From Clostridiales bacterium (GTDB taxonomy: Bacteria; Bacillota; Clostridia; Saccharofermentanales; Saccharofermentanaceae), in the NCBI GenBank assembly GCA_017480325.1, contig JAFVAY010000003.1, forward strand, positions 1-64,000: a DNA stretch of 64,000 bases, written 5' to 3'. Numbering within the stretch: position 1 is the first letter of the stretch; each line of letters opens with the position of its first letter. Positions 50,677 to 60,336 of this stretch are shown in pieces. The notes below the pieces were generated by a model. The model was given only the letters and a program-made list of their open reading frames with translations, made no database searches and was not told where the DNA came from. The position numbers were made by a program, and so were the translations under genes.

Positions 50677-52950
50677 TCAGCTCCCTCCTGCATCATTATC
50701 GAATGACAGCGGATAAACGGAGGGATCAAAGTCCTCCATCATCTGCCTGAAGACCTCGTTCAGGTACGATCTTCGGGTTGATTTTATCATAAAGACATAA
50801 CGGTATCTCCCACGAAGCTCGTATATAGGGGCAGGAACAGGCCCGAACAGCTCAAGTCCCAGACTGCTGTCCTGGTATGAAAGGAAATCCTTAAGATATT
50901 TTCTGACATCCTCCGACCTTCTAATGAGCATATCCTCATCAGGGAGGGACAGTATGATCTCTCCTACAGCCTTAAACGGCGGAAGGCTCATGACCTGACG
51001 GTACTTTATCTCCGAATCATAGAAGGCCTCGTAATCTTGATCTGCGGCATACATCAGAAGCGGGTTATCAGGATGAAGGCTTTGAAGGAATACCTTCCCG
51101 GGGACATTACCTCTGCCCGCTCTTCCCGCGGCCTGAGTTATGAGCTCGAAGGCTCGCTCTGAGGACTTATAATCCGAGGACATCGAGATAAGGTCGGCAC
51201 CGAGAACCCCAACCACGGTTACGCTGGGGAAATCATGCCCCTTGGCGATCATCTGAGTCCCGATCAGTATATCCGCCTCTTTATTACGGAACTTTCCCAG
51301 AATAGTCTCGTGGGCTCCCGGAAGCATAGTAGTATCCTGATCCATTCGAAGGACCTTACGGTCGGGATAAAGCTCCTTTAATATCTCCTCGAGCTTTTGG
51401 GTCCCCACTCCCGCTCTTTTGAACTTCGTGCCCTCGCATTCCTTACAAACGGCCTTGGAGCACGGTATGGTGTAGCCACAGTAATGGCATATCATAAGGC
51501 TCTCAGAATCCTTACGATAATGAAGCGTCATCGCCACGGAGCAGTCGGGACAATACACCGGCTCGCCGCAGGAGCTACAGATCAAAGTCCTGGAATAGCC
51601 TCTTCTGTTAAGGAAGAGCATGACCTGCTGTCCCTCGGAGAAGGCCTTAGCCATGGCAACTCTTAAGGGGGCCGACAGAAGATCACCGTAGCCTTCCTGC
51701 ACCTGTCTTCTCATATCAACTATAGAGACCTCAGGCAGCACCGCATCAGCCGACGCTCTCTTATTGAGCTTAAGAAGCCTATATTGCCCATTAGCCGCTG
51801 CGTAATAAGAGGTCACGAGAGGCGTCGCTGATCCCAATATCAGAGGACAGGAATTATACTTCATCCTTAAGAAAGCTATATCTCTCGTGCTGTACTTAGG
51901 GAAGGACTCAGACTTATACGAGGAATCGTGTTCTTCGTCTATAATGATCAGCTTAAGATTCTCCACCGGCGCGAAGATAGAGCTTCTCGGACCTACCACT
52001 ATCCGCGCCTGCCCTCTTCTAATCCTGTCCCACTCATCATATCGCTGACGGTCCGTAAGCCTGCTGTGCATAACTGCCGCAGTATCGCCGAATCTTCCTC
52101 TTATCCAGCTTACGGTCTGAGGGGTAAGGGATATCTCCGGCACCAGGTAAATAACACACCCGCCGCGATCAAGAACCTCTCCCGCGCACTTAAGGTACAC
52201 CTCGGTCTTCCCGCTTCCGGTAATGCCGTTAAGAAGAAACACCTGCGGGCTCCCCAGAGCCGCTCTTACCGTCTCATAGGCCTCCTGTTGCTCATCATTA
52301 AGCTCATGCACTATGCGAAAAGCATCCGGCGATCCCTCATCAACGGCAATACTTTCCTCCTCGATCTCCTCGCGGGTAAGCATTCTGATAGTAAGCTTAA
52401 TAAGCCCCTTCTCCTTAAGACCTCGAAGCTGCGCATCCGAGGCTTTGACCGAGGATAAGAGCTTCTTACGCTCTGTCGTTCCCTGATCGAGAAGATACTC
52501 GAGCATATGAATATGAGCAACCGAGCGAAGCCCTCCGGACGCTAATACAGCTCTGGCATCCTGCTCCGAGCTTAACTCCACGAAGGTTGCCTTAGCCTTG
52601 GCGACAGTCCCCACCGCCGCAGGGATCATCATGGTGATCACATCACCGTAGGTACACAGTAGTCTTTTCTTAAGCGGATCCAGAAGCGCCAGCTGATCTT
52701 TTTTAAGAACGGGATAAAGATCCAGAAGAGAATTGACCTCCTTAAGCTTAGAAGGATCAAAGCCGAGGTCAGCCTCATTGTCACTTACGCTTACGACCAA
52801 GGCGGTTGAGGTCCTGTTGCCAAACCCGAAGGGCACCTTAACATAGGATCCCGGCACCACCTTATCGGCCAATGATTCAGGAACCTTATAGGTATAGGCT
52901 TTGTCAGTCTGCCTTACCGATTCTCTAAGCAGGACCCTGCAGAACCTCAT
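50677..52950 (-). CDS. priA: Primosomal replication-restart helicase PriA
   Basis: 757 residues. An N-terminal 3'-end-binding domain (AYTYKVPESL) precedes the helicase core: Walker A GITGSGKTEVYL and motif II IIDEEHDSSYK. The zinc-binding module has four CxxC pairs (CSSCGEPVYCPDC, CHYCG, CKEC). Helicase motifs V/VI (IGTQMIAKGHDFP; TQAAGRAGRG) are intact. Restarts stalled forks. It begins three bases after polC ends. Confidence 0.95.
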   Translation of the reverse strand: MRFCRVLLRESVRQTDKAYTYKVPESLADKVVPGSYVKVPFGFGNRTSTALVVSVSDNEADLGFDPSKLKEVNSLLDLYPVLKKDQLALLDPLKKRLLCTYGDVITMMIPAAVGTVAKAKATFVELSSEQDARAVLASGGLRSVAHIHMLEYLLDQGTTERKKLLSSVKASDAQLRGLKEKGLIKLTIRMLTREEIEEESIAVDEGSPDAFRIVHELNDEQQEAYETVRAALGSPQVFLLNGITGSGKTEVYLKCAGEVLDRGGCVIYLVPEISLTPQTVSWIRGRFGDTAAVMHSRLTDRQRYDEWDRIRRGQARIVVGPRSSIFAPVENLKLIIIDEEHDSSYKSESFPKYSTRDIAFLRMKYNSCPLILGSATPLVTSYYAAANGQYRLLKLNKRASADAVLPEVSIVDMRRQVQEGYGDLLSAPLRVAMAKAFSEGQQVMLFLNRRGYSRTLICSSCGEPVYCPDCSVAMTLHYRKDSESLMICHYCGYTIPCSKAVCKECEGTKFKRAGVGTQKLEEILKELYPDRKVLRMDQDTTMLPGAHETILGKFRNKEADILIGTQMIAKGHDFPSVTVVGVLGADLISMSSDYKSSERAFELITQAAGRAGRGNVPGKVFLQSLHPDNPLLMYAADQDYEAFYDSEIKYRQVMSLPPFKAVGEIILSLPDEDMLIRRSEDVRKYLKDFLSYQDSSLGLELFGPVPAPIYELRGRYRYVFMIKSTRRSYLNEVFRQMMEDFDPSVYPLSFDNDAGGS

Positions 52951-52953
52951 TCG

Positions 52954-55900
52954 TCAGTTACCGCCGTCCAGAAGTGAGAACAGATCGATCTGAGCCGACT
53001 CAGGCATATCGTCAAGAAGTCCGTAATCTATGAGCTTCTGTAATGCCGACTTACCTACTTTACCCCGATTCATAAGATCATCTCTGTTCTTGAAGGGCTC
53101 CTCGTCACGGGCATCCGTTATCGCTCTTGCCATGGAAGCGGATATCGTGTCTATAGAATCAAGAGGTGGAAGTATGAGCTTCGGACCAATCTTTGTAAAA
53201 TCCGTCGCATGGGAGGTCTTGATGTCTATCGGAGCGAACTCGATGCCTCTGTGATACATCTCCGCTACAAGCTCGCACAGAAAATACTCATCCTGAGCCT
53301 TCTTGGCCGAGCTCTCTCTGGAGTGCATCTTGGTGCTTAATTCGCTCATTCTCGCCTTAAGAGTATCCATCCCCCTGCACATATACTCAGCATCGAATTC
53401 TTCACCTCTGATAGTAAAGTATGCACAATAGTATTCCTCGGGATAATAGACCTTGAACCATGCAACTCTTAAGGTCGATATGGAATAGGCAGCAGCGTGC
53501 GCCTTCGGGAACATGTACTTTATCTTCTCACAGGAACCTATGTACCAGTCAGGTACATTATGCTCCTTCATGCTGGCCTTCCACTTCTCCCATTTCTCGG
53601 CAACGGCGCCATTAGCCACCTTGCCCTTACGCACAGCCTCCATGATGTCGAAGGCATCCTTATTATCAAGTCCCCAATATATTAGTCTGGTCATGATGGA
53701 ATCTCGGCAACCTATGACAGAGTTAAGGTCGCAGATACCGTCATTAATAAGATCCTGCGCATTACCCTTCCAGACATCCGTGCCGTGAGACAGACCCATA
53801 AGCTGAACAAGATCGTAGAATCTTGTAGGCTTTGTCTCCTTTATCATTCCTCTTGCCATAGGAGTACCAAGCTCAGACAGTCCGATAGTTGCTGATCCTG
53901 CCTCCGACTCCTCTATCGGGAAGCCAAGGGCATCCGTCGATTCGAGCAATGACATGACCTTAGGGTCAGGAACAGGAATCTCCGTTATTGTCTCACCGGT
54001 AAGAAGATGAAGCATACGAAGAACAGTAGGATCAAGGTGACCTAAGATATCAAGCTTCAAGATGGTATCGTGCATGGCGCGGAAATCGAAGTGAGTGGTT
54101 ATTATTCCGCAGTCGGTCTTATTGGCAGGATACTGTATAGGGGTAAATTCATATACATCCTGTTCCTTAGGAATAACGACAATGCCTCCCGGGTGCTGAG
54201 AAGTAGTTCTCTTAACTCCCATGATCCCCTTTGACATATACATAAGCTCACCGGTCGAATAAGGCTTCCCCAGCTTCTCACATGCTGATCTTGCTACCGC
54301 CAAGGCGTTCTTATCGGCATAGGTACCTACCGTGCCGGCCTTGAATGTATGGGTGGGACCGAACAGATAATCGACATACTTATGAGCAGAAGCCTGGTTA
54401 AGGCTTGAGAAGTTAAGATCGATATCCGGCTGTTTATCTCCGTAGAAGCCCAGGAAGGTCTCGAAGGGAATATCCTGACCGTCCCGCTTCATCTGCTCTC
54501 CGCACTCCGGACAGCTCTTGACCGGGAGGTCATATCCCGATCCGTATTCACCGGAGTTATTAAACTCCACGTAATGACACTTGGGACACCTGTAGTGAGG
54601 CGCCAGAGGATTAACCTCCGAGATACCGAGCATAGTCGCAGTAAAGGAGGATCCTACCGATCCTCTGGAGCCTACTATAAAGCCCTCGTTATTGGAGTTC
54701 TTAACAAGCCTGTAGGCTATATAATACATGATCGCGAAGCCGTTACCGATAATGGACAGAAGCTCATTGTCAAGACGCTCCTTAACAGCCGGATCGAGCA
54801 CTCCGTTATGCCTGTAAAGCTTATTCGCACTTGTATATGCTATATCTCTAACATCCGATGCGGCACGGGCGATCATAGGCGGATATGTTCCGTCCGGGAA
54901 GGGCTTGATACCGTATTCGATAAGATCGGCAACCTTATTGGTATTTGTTACTACAGCCTCGAAGGCACGTTCTTCCCCAAGATACGAGAACTCCTCCAGC
55001 ATCTCCTCCGTATTACGGAAGTAAAGATCCGACTGCATATCGGCGTCGCTGAAGCCCATATCCATCAGCATGTACTTCCTATACATACCATCCTCTTTAT
55101 TAAGGAAGTGAGAGTCAGTGGTAGCGATCAGCGGCATATCAAAGGCATATGCCACATCGGACAGCAGTACATTGACGTTGAGGATATCGTCCTCGTTAAG
55201 TCTTACATTTCCCGTATCCGATTTCTCGGGATCCTGCCTTGTAAGAAACATGTTGTTGCAAAGAGGCTGTATCTCCACATAGTCGTAAAGACTCAGTATA
55301 TCCTTGAAGCTCGCGTCAATCTTAAGCGCCTCCAGGGTCTTCGCAGGATCCTTCCCGCATTCCTTATACTTGGAAATAACAGCGCGGTATATCTCACCGC
55401 GTTCACAGGCACCGCCCACGATTATGGACGAGCCGAAATATTTAAGAAGACTCTTAGGCGTTCTGGGACGCCTGTAGAAATAATGAACATTCGACTCCGA
55501 CACTATCCTGTAGAGGTTATAAAGCCCGAGATTATTACGTACAAGATAGATAATATGATAGCTGGGGCAATCCTTGGACTTGATATAGGAAGCATCCTTA
55601 TGTCCCGCTCTCTTATTAAGCTCCGTAGGATCCGTAGTTCCCTCTGCTTTAATGTAATCGATGATATATCTTCCGTCCTTATACACCTTGTCCAGAAGAT
55701 CGTTGCCGGTAGAAGGCTCGTAGGAGCTGTCCTCCTTAACAGAGGAATACTTCTCTATATCCTCGACACTGATAGCGGGCTGCAGAAACTTGGCCCTGTA
55801 GTACTTATGATCCTCTATATTGATACCGAAGCCCGCACGGCGCATATAGCTTAATGCAGTGAGGATCCCGCGTCCTGCGACGTATGCATCTCCGATAAAC

Positions 55901-57468
55901 TCACAAAGCTCACTCATACGCCAGTATGAATCACAGGGCTCACCTTTTCCTTCGTATATTATATCCTCGACATCTGCGTAGAAGTCGGCAACATGCTCAT
56001 ACTCTATAATCTCAGGTACAAGCTCCGACCCGTCATCGGTGTAAGGTGTCTTGATCTGTCCGTCGATATTAAGAGTATGAGGCTCGCCGTTCTCAGAATT
56101 ATCTGTAAGACCGGGAAGATTCTCATCACGAAGCTTCTCCGGGATCTCCTCGGGATTCCACAAGGATCTGTCGATATCGTGAGAAGCGAATTCCTGAGCC
56201 TGAGCATCGGACTCGCCCTCTTCCACGGGACGAATGCCCTTATAGCCCTTAAGTCTGTACTTACTTGCAGCAACACGCGTAAAGGTATCGGTGCTCTCAT
56301 CGGTCCCGTTAGTCTCTATCGCTATAGTTACAAACTCCCCTACCGCCTTGACCGGCTCGCCCTCAGGCTCATAATCCTTAGTCGGTATATACGGAAGGTT
56401 ATAGAATATCGTCGGGCCGTCATCCGCCAGGTAGCCTTCGCAGCCCAGGATAGCCTTGAACTTCTCCTCGCCCTCACCGCGTTTCTTATTTATGCTTTTC
56501 GCTGCCTCATAAACTGCCGGAAACGCCTGAACTACTCCGTGATCGGTTATGGCGCACGCTCTGTGACCGAAGGAATCCGCGAGCTTCATTATATCCGCGG
56601 GAGCGCTTACTGCGTCCTTCTCACTCATCTTAGAGTGGACATGAAGCTCGACACGCTTGTACTGACTCTCGTCTCGCCTCGGCGCAGGAGGATCCGCTTC
56701 ATAGATGCCGCCCACCTTCACGATACGCTCATGGGTAGCGTTATCGAATCCGACCGAGACCTGATAGCCTGCGTAGGTGCCTGAGGTGAAGCTCTTATCG
56801 AACTTATCCGCTTCCTCGGGCTTCAGGAACATGACCGCGTTGATACCTCCCGTCTTATCTACGATATGAAACTTGGCGATGATCCACTGTCCGGACTTTG
56901 TCAGCTTAAGTATACCCGCCTTCTTCTCGTCCTCCAGAAGCACCATGGTGCCTTCGATATTTACATTCGTCGAGCTGTCCTCCAGCTCGGCAATAGTCAC
57001 ATTGACCGAATTGGCATAAACACGCCCGAACATGGCTTCGATACTCTTCTTAGCCTTGTATTTCTTCTTATCGCCGTCAGAGCCGTACTGCTGCTTCTGC
57101 TCCTTGGCCTTGGCTACCCACGAGTTCTTGTTCCCCGGAGCTTCATCCTTCTTGGCCTTCTCCTCCGCCTTCTGCTTCTTGGCGCGCTCCTCTTCCTCCA
57201 GCATCATGAGGATCTCATCAGATACTCCTCCTGCAGGAGCCCTGCCCGCCGCCTTCTCGAAAACAACCTCTACCCTGCTTCCGGTCTTCTCTTCCATGGC
57301 AGTGACAACCTTGCCGAGCATCTCATCGATGCCCTGCGGCTTGGTGTTTTTTATCTTGATCCTGATCTCATTCTGATCCTTATAGTAGTCGATTTTGTCG
57401 ATACTTAACCCGCCAAGACCATCCTCCAGCTCCGGTCCCAGCCCCAAAGATTTTATAAGCTTTCTCAT
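52954..57468 (-). CDS. polC: DNA polymerase III alpha subunit PolC with degenerate exonuclease domain
   Basis: 1504 residues, the Gram-positive replicase. Order: N-terminal domain and basic linker (1-150), OB fold about 165-255, PHP part 1 with ELHVHSKMSEKDA (His276, His278) and AITDHG, exonuclease-like insert about 355-630, PHP part 2 (SYHIIYLV; TTDSHFLN), zinc module CPKCHYVEF/CPECGE, then the polymerase with catalytic-Asp motifs KQPDIDLNFS and LKLDILGH, and a C-terminal HhH region. The insert keeps the exonuclease strand as FVTIAIETNG (379-388), where active enzymes have DxE: the first Asp is Ala383, Glu385 remains. The motif II equivalent VAGRGILT (530-537) lacks the Asp. It starts one base from ispG. 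Confidence 0.93.
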   Translation of the reverse strand: MRKLIKSLGLGPELEDGLGGLSIDKIDYYKDQNEIRIKIKNTKPQGIDEMLGKVVTAMEEKTGSRVEVVFEKAAGRAPAGGVSDEILMMLEEEERAKKQKAEEKAKKDEAPGNKNSWVAKAKEQKQQYGSDGDKKKYKAKKSIEAMFGRVYANSVNVTIAELEDSSTNVNIEGTMVLLEDEKKAGILKLTKSGQWIIAKFHIVDKTGGINAVMFLKPEEADKFDKSFTSGTYAGYQVSVGFDNATHERIVKVGGIYEADPPAPRRDESQYKRVELHVHSKMSEKDAVSAPADIMKLADSFGHRACAITDHGVVQAFPAVYEAAKSINKKRGEGEEKFKAILGCEGYLADDGPTIFYNLPYIPTKDYEPEGEPVKAVGEFVTIAIETNGTDESTDTFTRVAASKYRLKGYKGIRPVEEGESDAQAQEFASHDIDRSLWNPEEIPEKLRDENLPGLTDNSENGEPHTLNIDGQIKTPYTDDGSELVPEIIEYEHVADFYADVEDIIYEGKGEPCDSYWRMSELCEFIGDAYVAGRGILTALSYMRRAGFGINIEDHKYYRAKFLQPAISVEDIEKYSSVKEDSSYEPSTGNDLLDKVYKDGRYIIDYIKAEGTTDPTELNKRAGHKDASYIKSKDCPSYHIIYLVRNNLGLYNLYRIVSESNVHYFYRRPRTPKSLLKYFGSSIIVGGACERGEIYRAVISKYKECGKDPAKTLEALKIDASFKDILSLYDYVEIQPLCNNMFLTRQDPEKSDTGNVRLNEDDILNVNVLLSDVAYAFDMPLIATTDSHFLNKEDGMYRKYMLMDMGFSDADMQSDLYFRNTEEMLEEFSYLGEERAFEAVVTNTNKVADLIEYGIKPFPDGTYPPMIARAASDVRDIAYTSANKLYRHNGVLDPAVKERLDNELLSIIGNGFAIMYYIAYRLVKNSNNEGFIVGSRGSVGSSFTATMLGISEVNPLAPHYRCPKCHYVEFNNSGEYGSGYDLPVKSCPECGEQMKRDGQDIPFETFLGFYGDKQPDIDLNFSSLNQASAHKYVDYLFGPTHTFKAGTVGTYADKNALAVARSACEKLGKPYSTGELMYMSKGIMGVKRTTSQHPGGIVVIPKEQDVYEFTPIQYPANKTDCGIITTHFDFRAMHDTILKLDILGHLDPTVLRMLHLLTGETITEIPVPDPKVMSLLESTDALGFPIEESEAGSATIGLSELGTPMARGMIKETKPTRFYDLVQLMGLSHGTDVWKGNAQDLINDGICDLNSVIGCRDSIMTRLIYWGLDNKDAFDIMEAVRKGKVANGAVAEKWEKWKASMKEHNVPDWYIGSCEKIKYMFPKAHAAAYSISTLRVAWFKVYYPEEYYCAYFTIRGEEFDAEYMCRGMDTLKARMSELSTKMHSRESSAKKAQDEYFLCELVAEMYHRGIEFAPIDIKTSHATDFTKIGPKLILPPLDSIDTISASMARAITDARDEEPFKNRDDLMNRGKVGKSALQKLIDYGLLDDMPESAQIDLFSLLDGGN

Positions 57469-58542
57469 TTAACCCTCTTTAGCTTGTGACTTTAATTTCT
57501 CTTCGCCGAGAGCTCTTACCTGTTCAACGAACTCATCCACTGCGGTCTCGGCCTTGAGCTTACGCTCTATCTTTCCCTTCTTAAACAGAAGAAATTCCCC
57601 GTTTCCTCCGGCAAGTCCGATATCGGCTTCTCTTGCCTCTCCGGGCCCGTTCACGGCGCATCCCATTATGGCGACCTTAAGATCATACGGGAAGCCTTCT
57701 ATCCTGCGCTCGACCTCGCCTGCGATCTCGATCAAAGGCACCTTTGTCCTTCCGCATGTAGGACATGACACGAAGTTGATCCCTCCGCTTCTTAGATCCA
57801 GCGCCTTAAGAATGCTCTTGGCGGCGTATATCTCGTCTACCGGATCTCCGGTAAGAGAGACACGTATGGTGTCGCCTATCCCCTCCGCCAGAAGCGTTCC
57901 GATGCCTACAGCAGACTTTATGGCTCCCTCCTTTATAGTCCCGGCCTCCGTTACACCGACATGGAGAGGATAATCACAGGCCTTACTCATTAGCCTGTAG
58001 GTATCGATAGTAAGCTTCGGACTTGATGACTTTATGGAGATGACGATATCGCCGAAGTCCACATCCTCAAGAAGCTTCACGGCATCAAGCGCACTTCTTG
58101 TCATATTCTCGGCGCATACTCCGCCGTACTCGTCCACCAGCTTCCTGTCGATAGAACCGGAATTAACACCGACCCTTATGGGGAGTCCTCTCTTCTTGCA
58201 TTCATCGGCTACCTGTCTGAGCTTATCGGGACCTCCGATATTGCCGGGATTGATCCTGATCTTAGCGGCGCCGTGCTTTGCCGCCTCTATGGCGAGACGA
58301 TAATCGAAGTGAATGTCTGCCACCACGGGGATGGGAGACTGAGAAGTGATCTCGGATAGGGCTTCTGCCGCCTCCATATCGGGAACCGTTACTCTTGTTA
58401 TGTCACAACCCGCGTCATAAAGCCTCGCGATCTGCTCCAGCGTAGCCTTCACATCCTGCGTTCTTGTATTATTCATGGATTGTATTCTGACGGGGTTTCC
58501 TCCTCCCAGAAGAACTCCGCCGACATTAACAACTGAAGTCAT
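57469..58542 (-). CDS. ispG: 4-hydroxy-3-methylbut-2-en-1-yl diphosphate synthase
   Basis: 357 residues. It converts MEcPP to HMBPP in the MEP isoprenoid pathway. An N-terminal TIM barrel (VRIQSMNNTRT; INPGNIGG) is followed by a C-terminal domain whose 4Fe-4S Cys are in CPTCGRT and GCAVNGPGE. AAAGGAA precedes the ATG. It directly abuts polC, as commonly seen in Clostridia with the dxr-rseP-ispG-polC order; dxr and rseP are not upstream here. Confidence 0.95.
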   Translation of the reverse strand: MTSVVNVGGVLLGGGNPVRIQSMNNTRTQDVKATLEQIARLYDAGCDITRVTVPDMEAAEALSEITSQSPIPVVADIHFDYRLAIEAAKHGAAKIRINPGNIGGPDKLRQVADECKKRGLPIRVGVNSGSIDRKLVDEYGGVCAENMTRSALDAVKLLEDVDFGDIVISIKSSSPKLTIDTYRLMSKACDYPLHVGVTEAGTIKEGAIKSAVGIGTLLAEGIGDTIRVSLTGDPVDEIYAAKSILKALDLRSGGINFVSCPTCGRTKVPLIEIAGEVERRIEGFPYDLKVAIMGCAVNGPGEAREADIGLAGGNGEFLLFKKGKIERKLKAETAVDEFVEQVRALGEEKLKSQAKEG

Positions 58543-58626
58543 GGACCGGTTCCTTTCGTAAAGGTATGTGAATCTAGTCTATCACTTTAAGGACAGAAAT
58601 CAGTATTACAATTTACAAGACTGAGG

Positions 58627-59703
58627 TTATACCGTCGCTATACCGATTGAATTGCAGATAGCTTCGAACTCTCCGCCCGGAGCAGCCATTATCCCGTTGA
58701 CAAGATCCTGTCTGGACATGCCACCTGCGAGAAGTCCCACGTTATATTCAAGGCCTGCCGGGTCTGCCTCTCTGCCCAGAACTCCGACGTAGAAGGAGCT
58801 TACAAAGTCAGCATCAGACAGTCCTCTGTTGATGCACTCATCACTGAATATGATCTCGTTCATCAACCCGGATCCTGATATCTCACCGCTCTTAAGTCTT
58901 CCGACCTGATCGATGAGTTCGGAAGCGGAAGGGCTTCTGCCCAGCATTCCCCAGCTTAAGCGCATAACGGCAATAACGATTCCGGAATTAGAAGGATCGT
59001 CACATACCGGATCTCCGCTTACGATATTAAAGGATGCACTGAATGAGCCGACATACGTTGTACCGTTGCCCTCGAAGTTAGCCGTCGCCGTTCCTACCGC
59101 GATATTATCCTCATAGGTCACAGTATAATCTACGCCCTCTTCAAGAATATTATCGTTGAGGATCAAAGAGAACGGAACTGTGACAAAATCACCTGTATAG
59201 CTCTGATCCGGCACGTCGCCTATCTGAACCTCGGATATATCAATCGGGGAGGCTTCCGTTGCCTCTGTAGAAGCCACGGTCGTTGCTGCGGTAGCAGAAG
59301 TCGAATTATTAGCCGAGTTACCTGCGGAATTACCGGATGGTGCCGGACTTCCCGACGAGGCTGCCGACGAGATGACAAAGGCCACTATAAGAATCAGCAT
59401 CCCGAGAGCCGAAACCATTGACGCTATGAAGGGCCAATAAACAACATTAGGCTTAGCGGGTCTCTTAGGAAGTACGATCGCCTCCTCCTTAGGCTGTGAC
59501 GGTCTGCGGGAGGCAGGCCTTGAAGCCCTATTGGCAGCCTCAGCAGAGGCTTTGGGAGCTGATCTGAAGGTCGGCTTAGCTTCCTTTGGAGCCTGACCTA
59601 TCTCCTCTATTCTCGCATCATCAAGAGAAGCCCAGCATTTCCTGCAGTACGCGGCTCTCGAACCATTAGCACAATTACATTTGGCGCATATCTTACATCT
59701 CAT
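58627..59703 (-). CDS. Zinc-ribbon membrane protein with DUF4214 domain
   Basis: 358 residues. A Cys-rich zinc ribbon (CKICAKCNC...CRKC, 3-23), a basic Ala/Pro/Arg linker, a membrane helix (about 90-112), a Ser/Thr/Asn-rich linker, a beta domain (about 155-230; VPDQSYTGDFVTVPF, YTVTYEDNIAVGTA) resembling a bacterial Ig-like repeat, then a DUF4214 domain (about 285-350; FYVGVLGREADPAGL). DUF4214 occurs in secreted and surface-associated proteins and is thought to bind matrix or substrate. The next gene encodes an FHA protein nine bases upstream, so the pair may work together. Confidence 0.75.
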   Translation of the reverse strand: MRCKICAKCNCANGSRAAYCRKCWASLDDARIEEIGQAPKEAKPTFRSAPKASAEAANRASRPASRRPSQPKEEAIVLPKRPAKPNVVYWPFIASMVSALGMLILIVAFVISSAASSGSPAPSGNSAGNSANNSTSATAATTVASTEATEASPIDISEVQIGDVPDQSYTGDFVTVPFSLILNDNILEEGVDYTVTYEDNIAVGTATANFEGNGTTYVGSFSASFNIVSGDPVCDDPSNSGIVIAVMRLSWGMLGRSPSASELIDQVGRLKSGEISGSGLMNEIIFSDECINRGLSDADFVSSFYVGVLGREADPAGLEYNVGLLAGGMSRQDLVNGIMAAPGGEFEAICNSIGIATV

Positions 59704-59711
59704 ATCTGATC

Positions 59712-60269
59712 TTATCCCTGATCCTCATCTATAGTCATGAAAAACGTTGTCTTCCCCATCTGAAGCACTCCCGTCTTAATCTCCGTCGCAGTGCTTGAAG
59801 GAATCCTTACTCCGTCAAAGTAGGTTCCCATCTTGGACCCCAGATCCTGAATTATATACTTGCCTTCCGAATAAAGGACCTTACAGTGAACATCGGATAA
59901 GGTCTTGTCATCGACTATAAAATCACATCTTTGGCTCTTGCCGATAGTTATGGTATCTGTCATCGGTACATCGAAGCTCGAGCCGTTAGGAGCCATAAAC
60001 TGAATGCTTCTGGTATAGCTTATAGTCTTGGCAGGCTCAATTCTCTTGTTGGCTTCCTTGGGAACCTCAGGAGACTTCTTCTTACGCTCTTCTTCCTTCC
60101 TCTTAAGCTCTTCTACAGCTTTGTTATAGGCGGCAAGCTTGGCGTCGAATTCTACCTTGTTCCTTCTGTTGATCCTGATGAAATAATAAAACAATGCGAT
60201 TGAAGCCCCAAGAAGCAAGGCTGCGAAGATAAATACAGGTGCCGGATGCATCACAATCCCAATGATCAT
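59712..60269 (-). CDS. Membrane-anchored FHA-domain protein
   Basis: 185 residues from ATG 60269 (GAGG seven bases upstream; ATG 60275 is only one base from it). One membrane helix (about 8-30), a Lys/Glu-rich coiled segment (40-75) and a C-terminal FHA domain (about 100-182) with the phospho-Thr pocket residues GKSQR, LSDVHC and DLGSKMGTYFDG. FHA domains bind phosphothreonine peptides, so PrkC targets are plausible partners; this is inference. It is followed by the DUF4214 gene. Confidence 0.85.
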   Translation of the reverse strand: MIIGIVMHPAPVFIFAALLLGASIALFYYFIRINRRNKVEFDAKLAAYNKAVEELKRKEEERKKKSPEVPKEANKRIEPAKTISYTRSIQFMAPNGSSFDVPMTDTITIGKSQRCDFIVDDKTLSDVHCKVLYSEGKYIIQDLGSKMGTYFDGVRIPSSTATEIKTGVLQMGKTTFFMTIDEDQG

Positions 60270-60297
60270 TTTCATTCCTCAATAAGATATTTACCAA

Positions 60298-60332
60298 CTG
60301 TTATTTTACTTCATATCGAAGAAAAATAACAG
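60298..60332. repeat. Long AT-rich inverted repeat after rlmI
   Basis: Fifteen-base arms (60298-60312 and 60318-60332) match at 14 positions around a 5-base loop. It lies four bases beyond the rlmI stop and 28 bases before the FHA start, and probably ends or processes the rlmI transcript, although no T-run follows. Confidence 0.5.
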
Positions 60333-60336
60333 AACC

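Noticed and set aside
54574-55854. A 426-codon open frame on the plus strand opposite polC
   Set aside because: It lies entirely within the polC coding region in antisense, has no recognisable domain and no ribosome-binding site. It is a by-product of polC codon bias.
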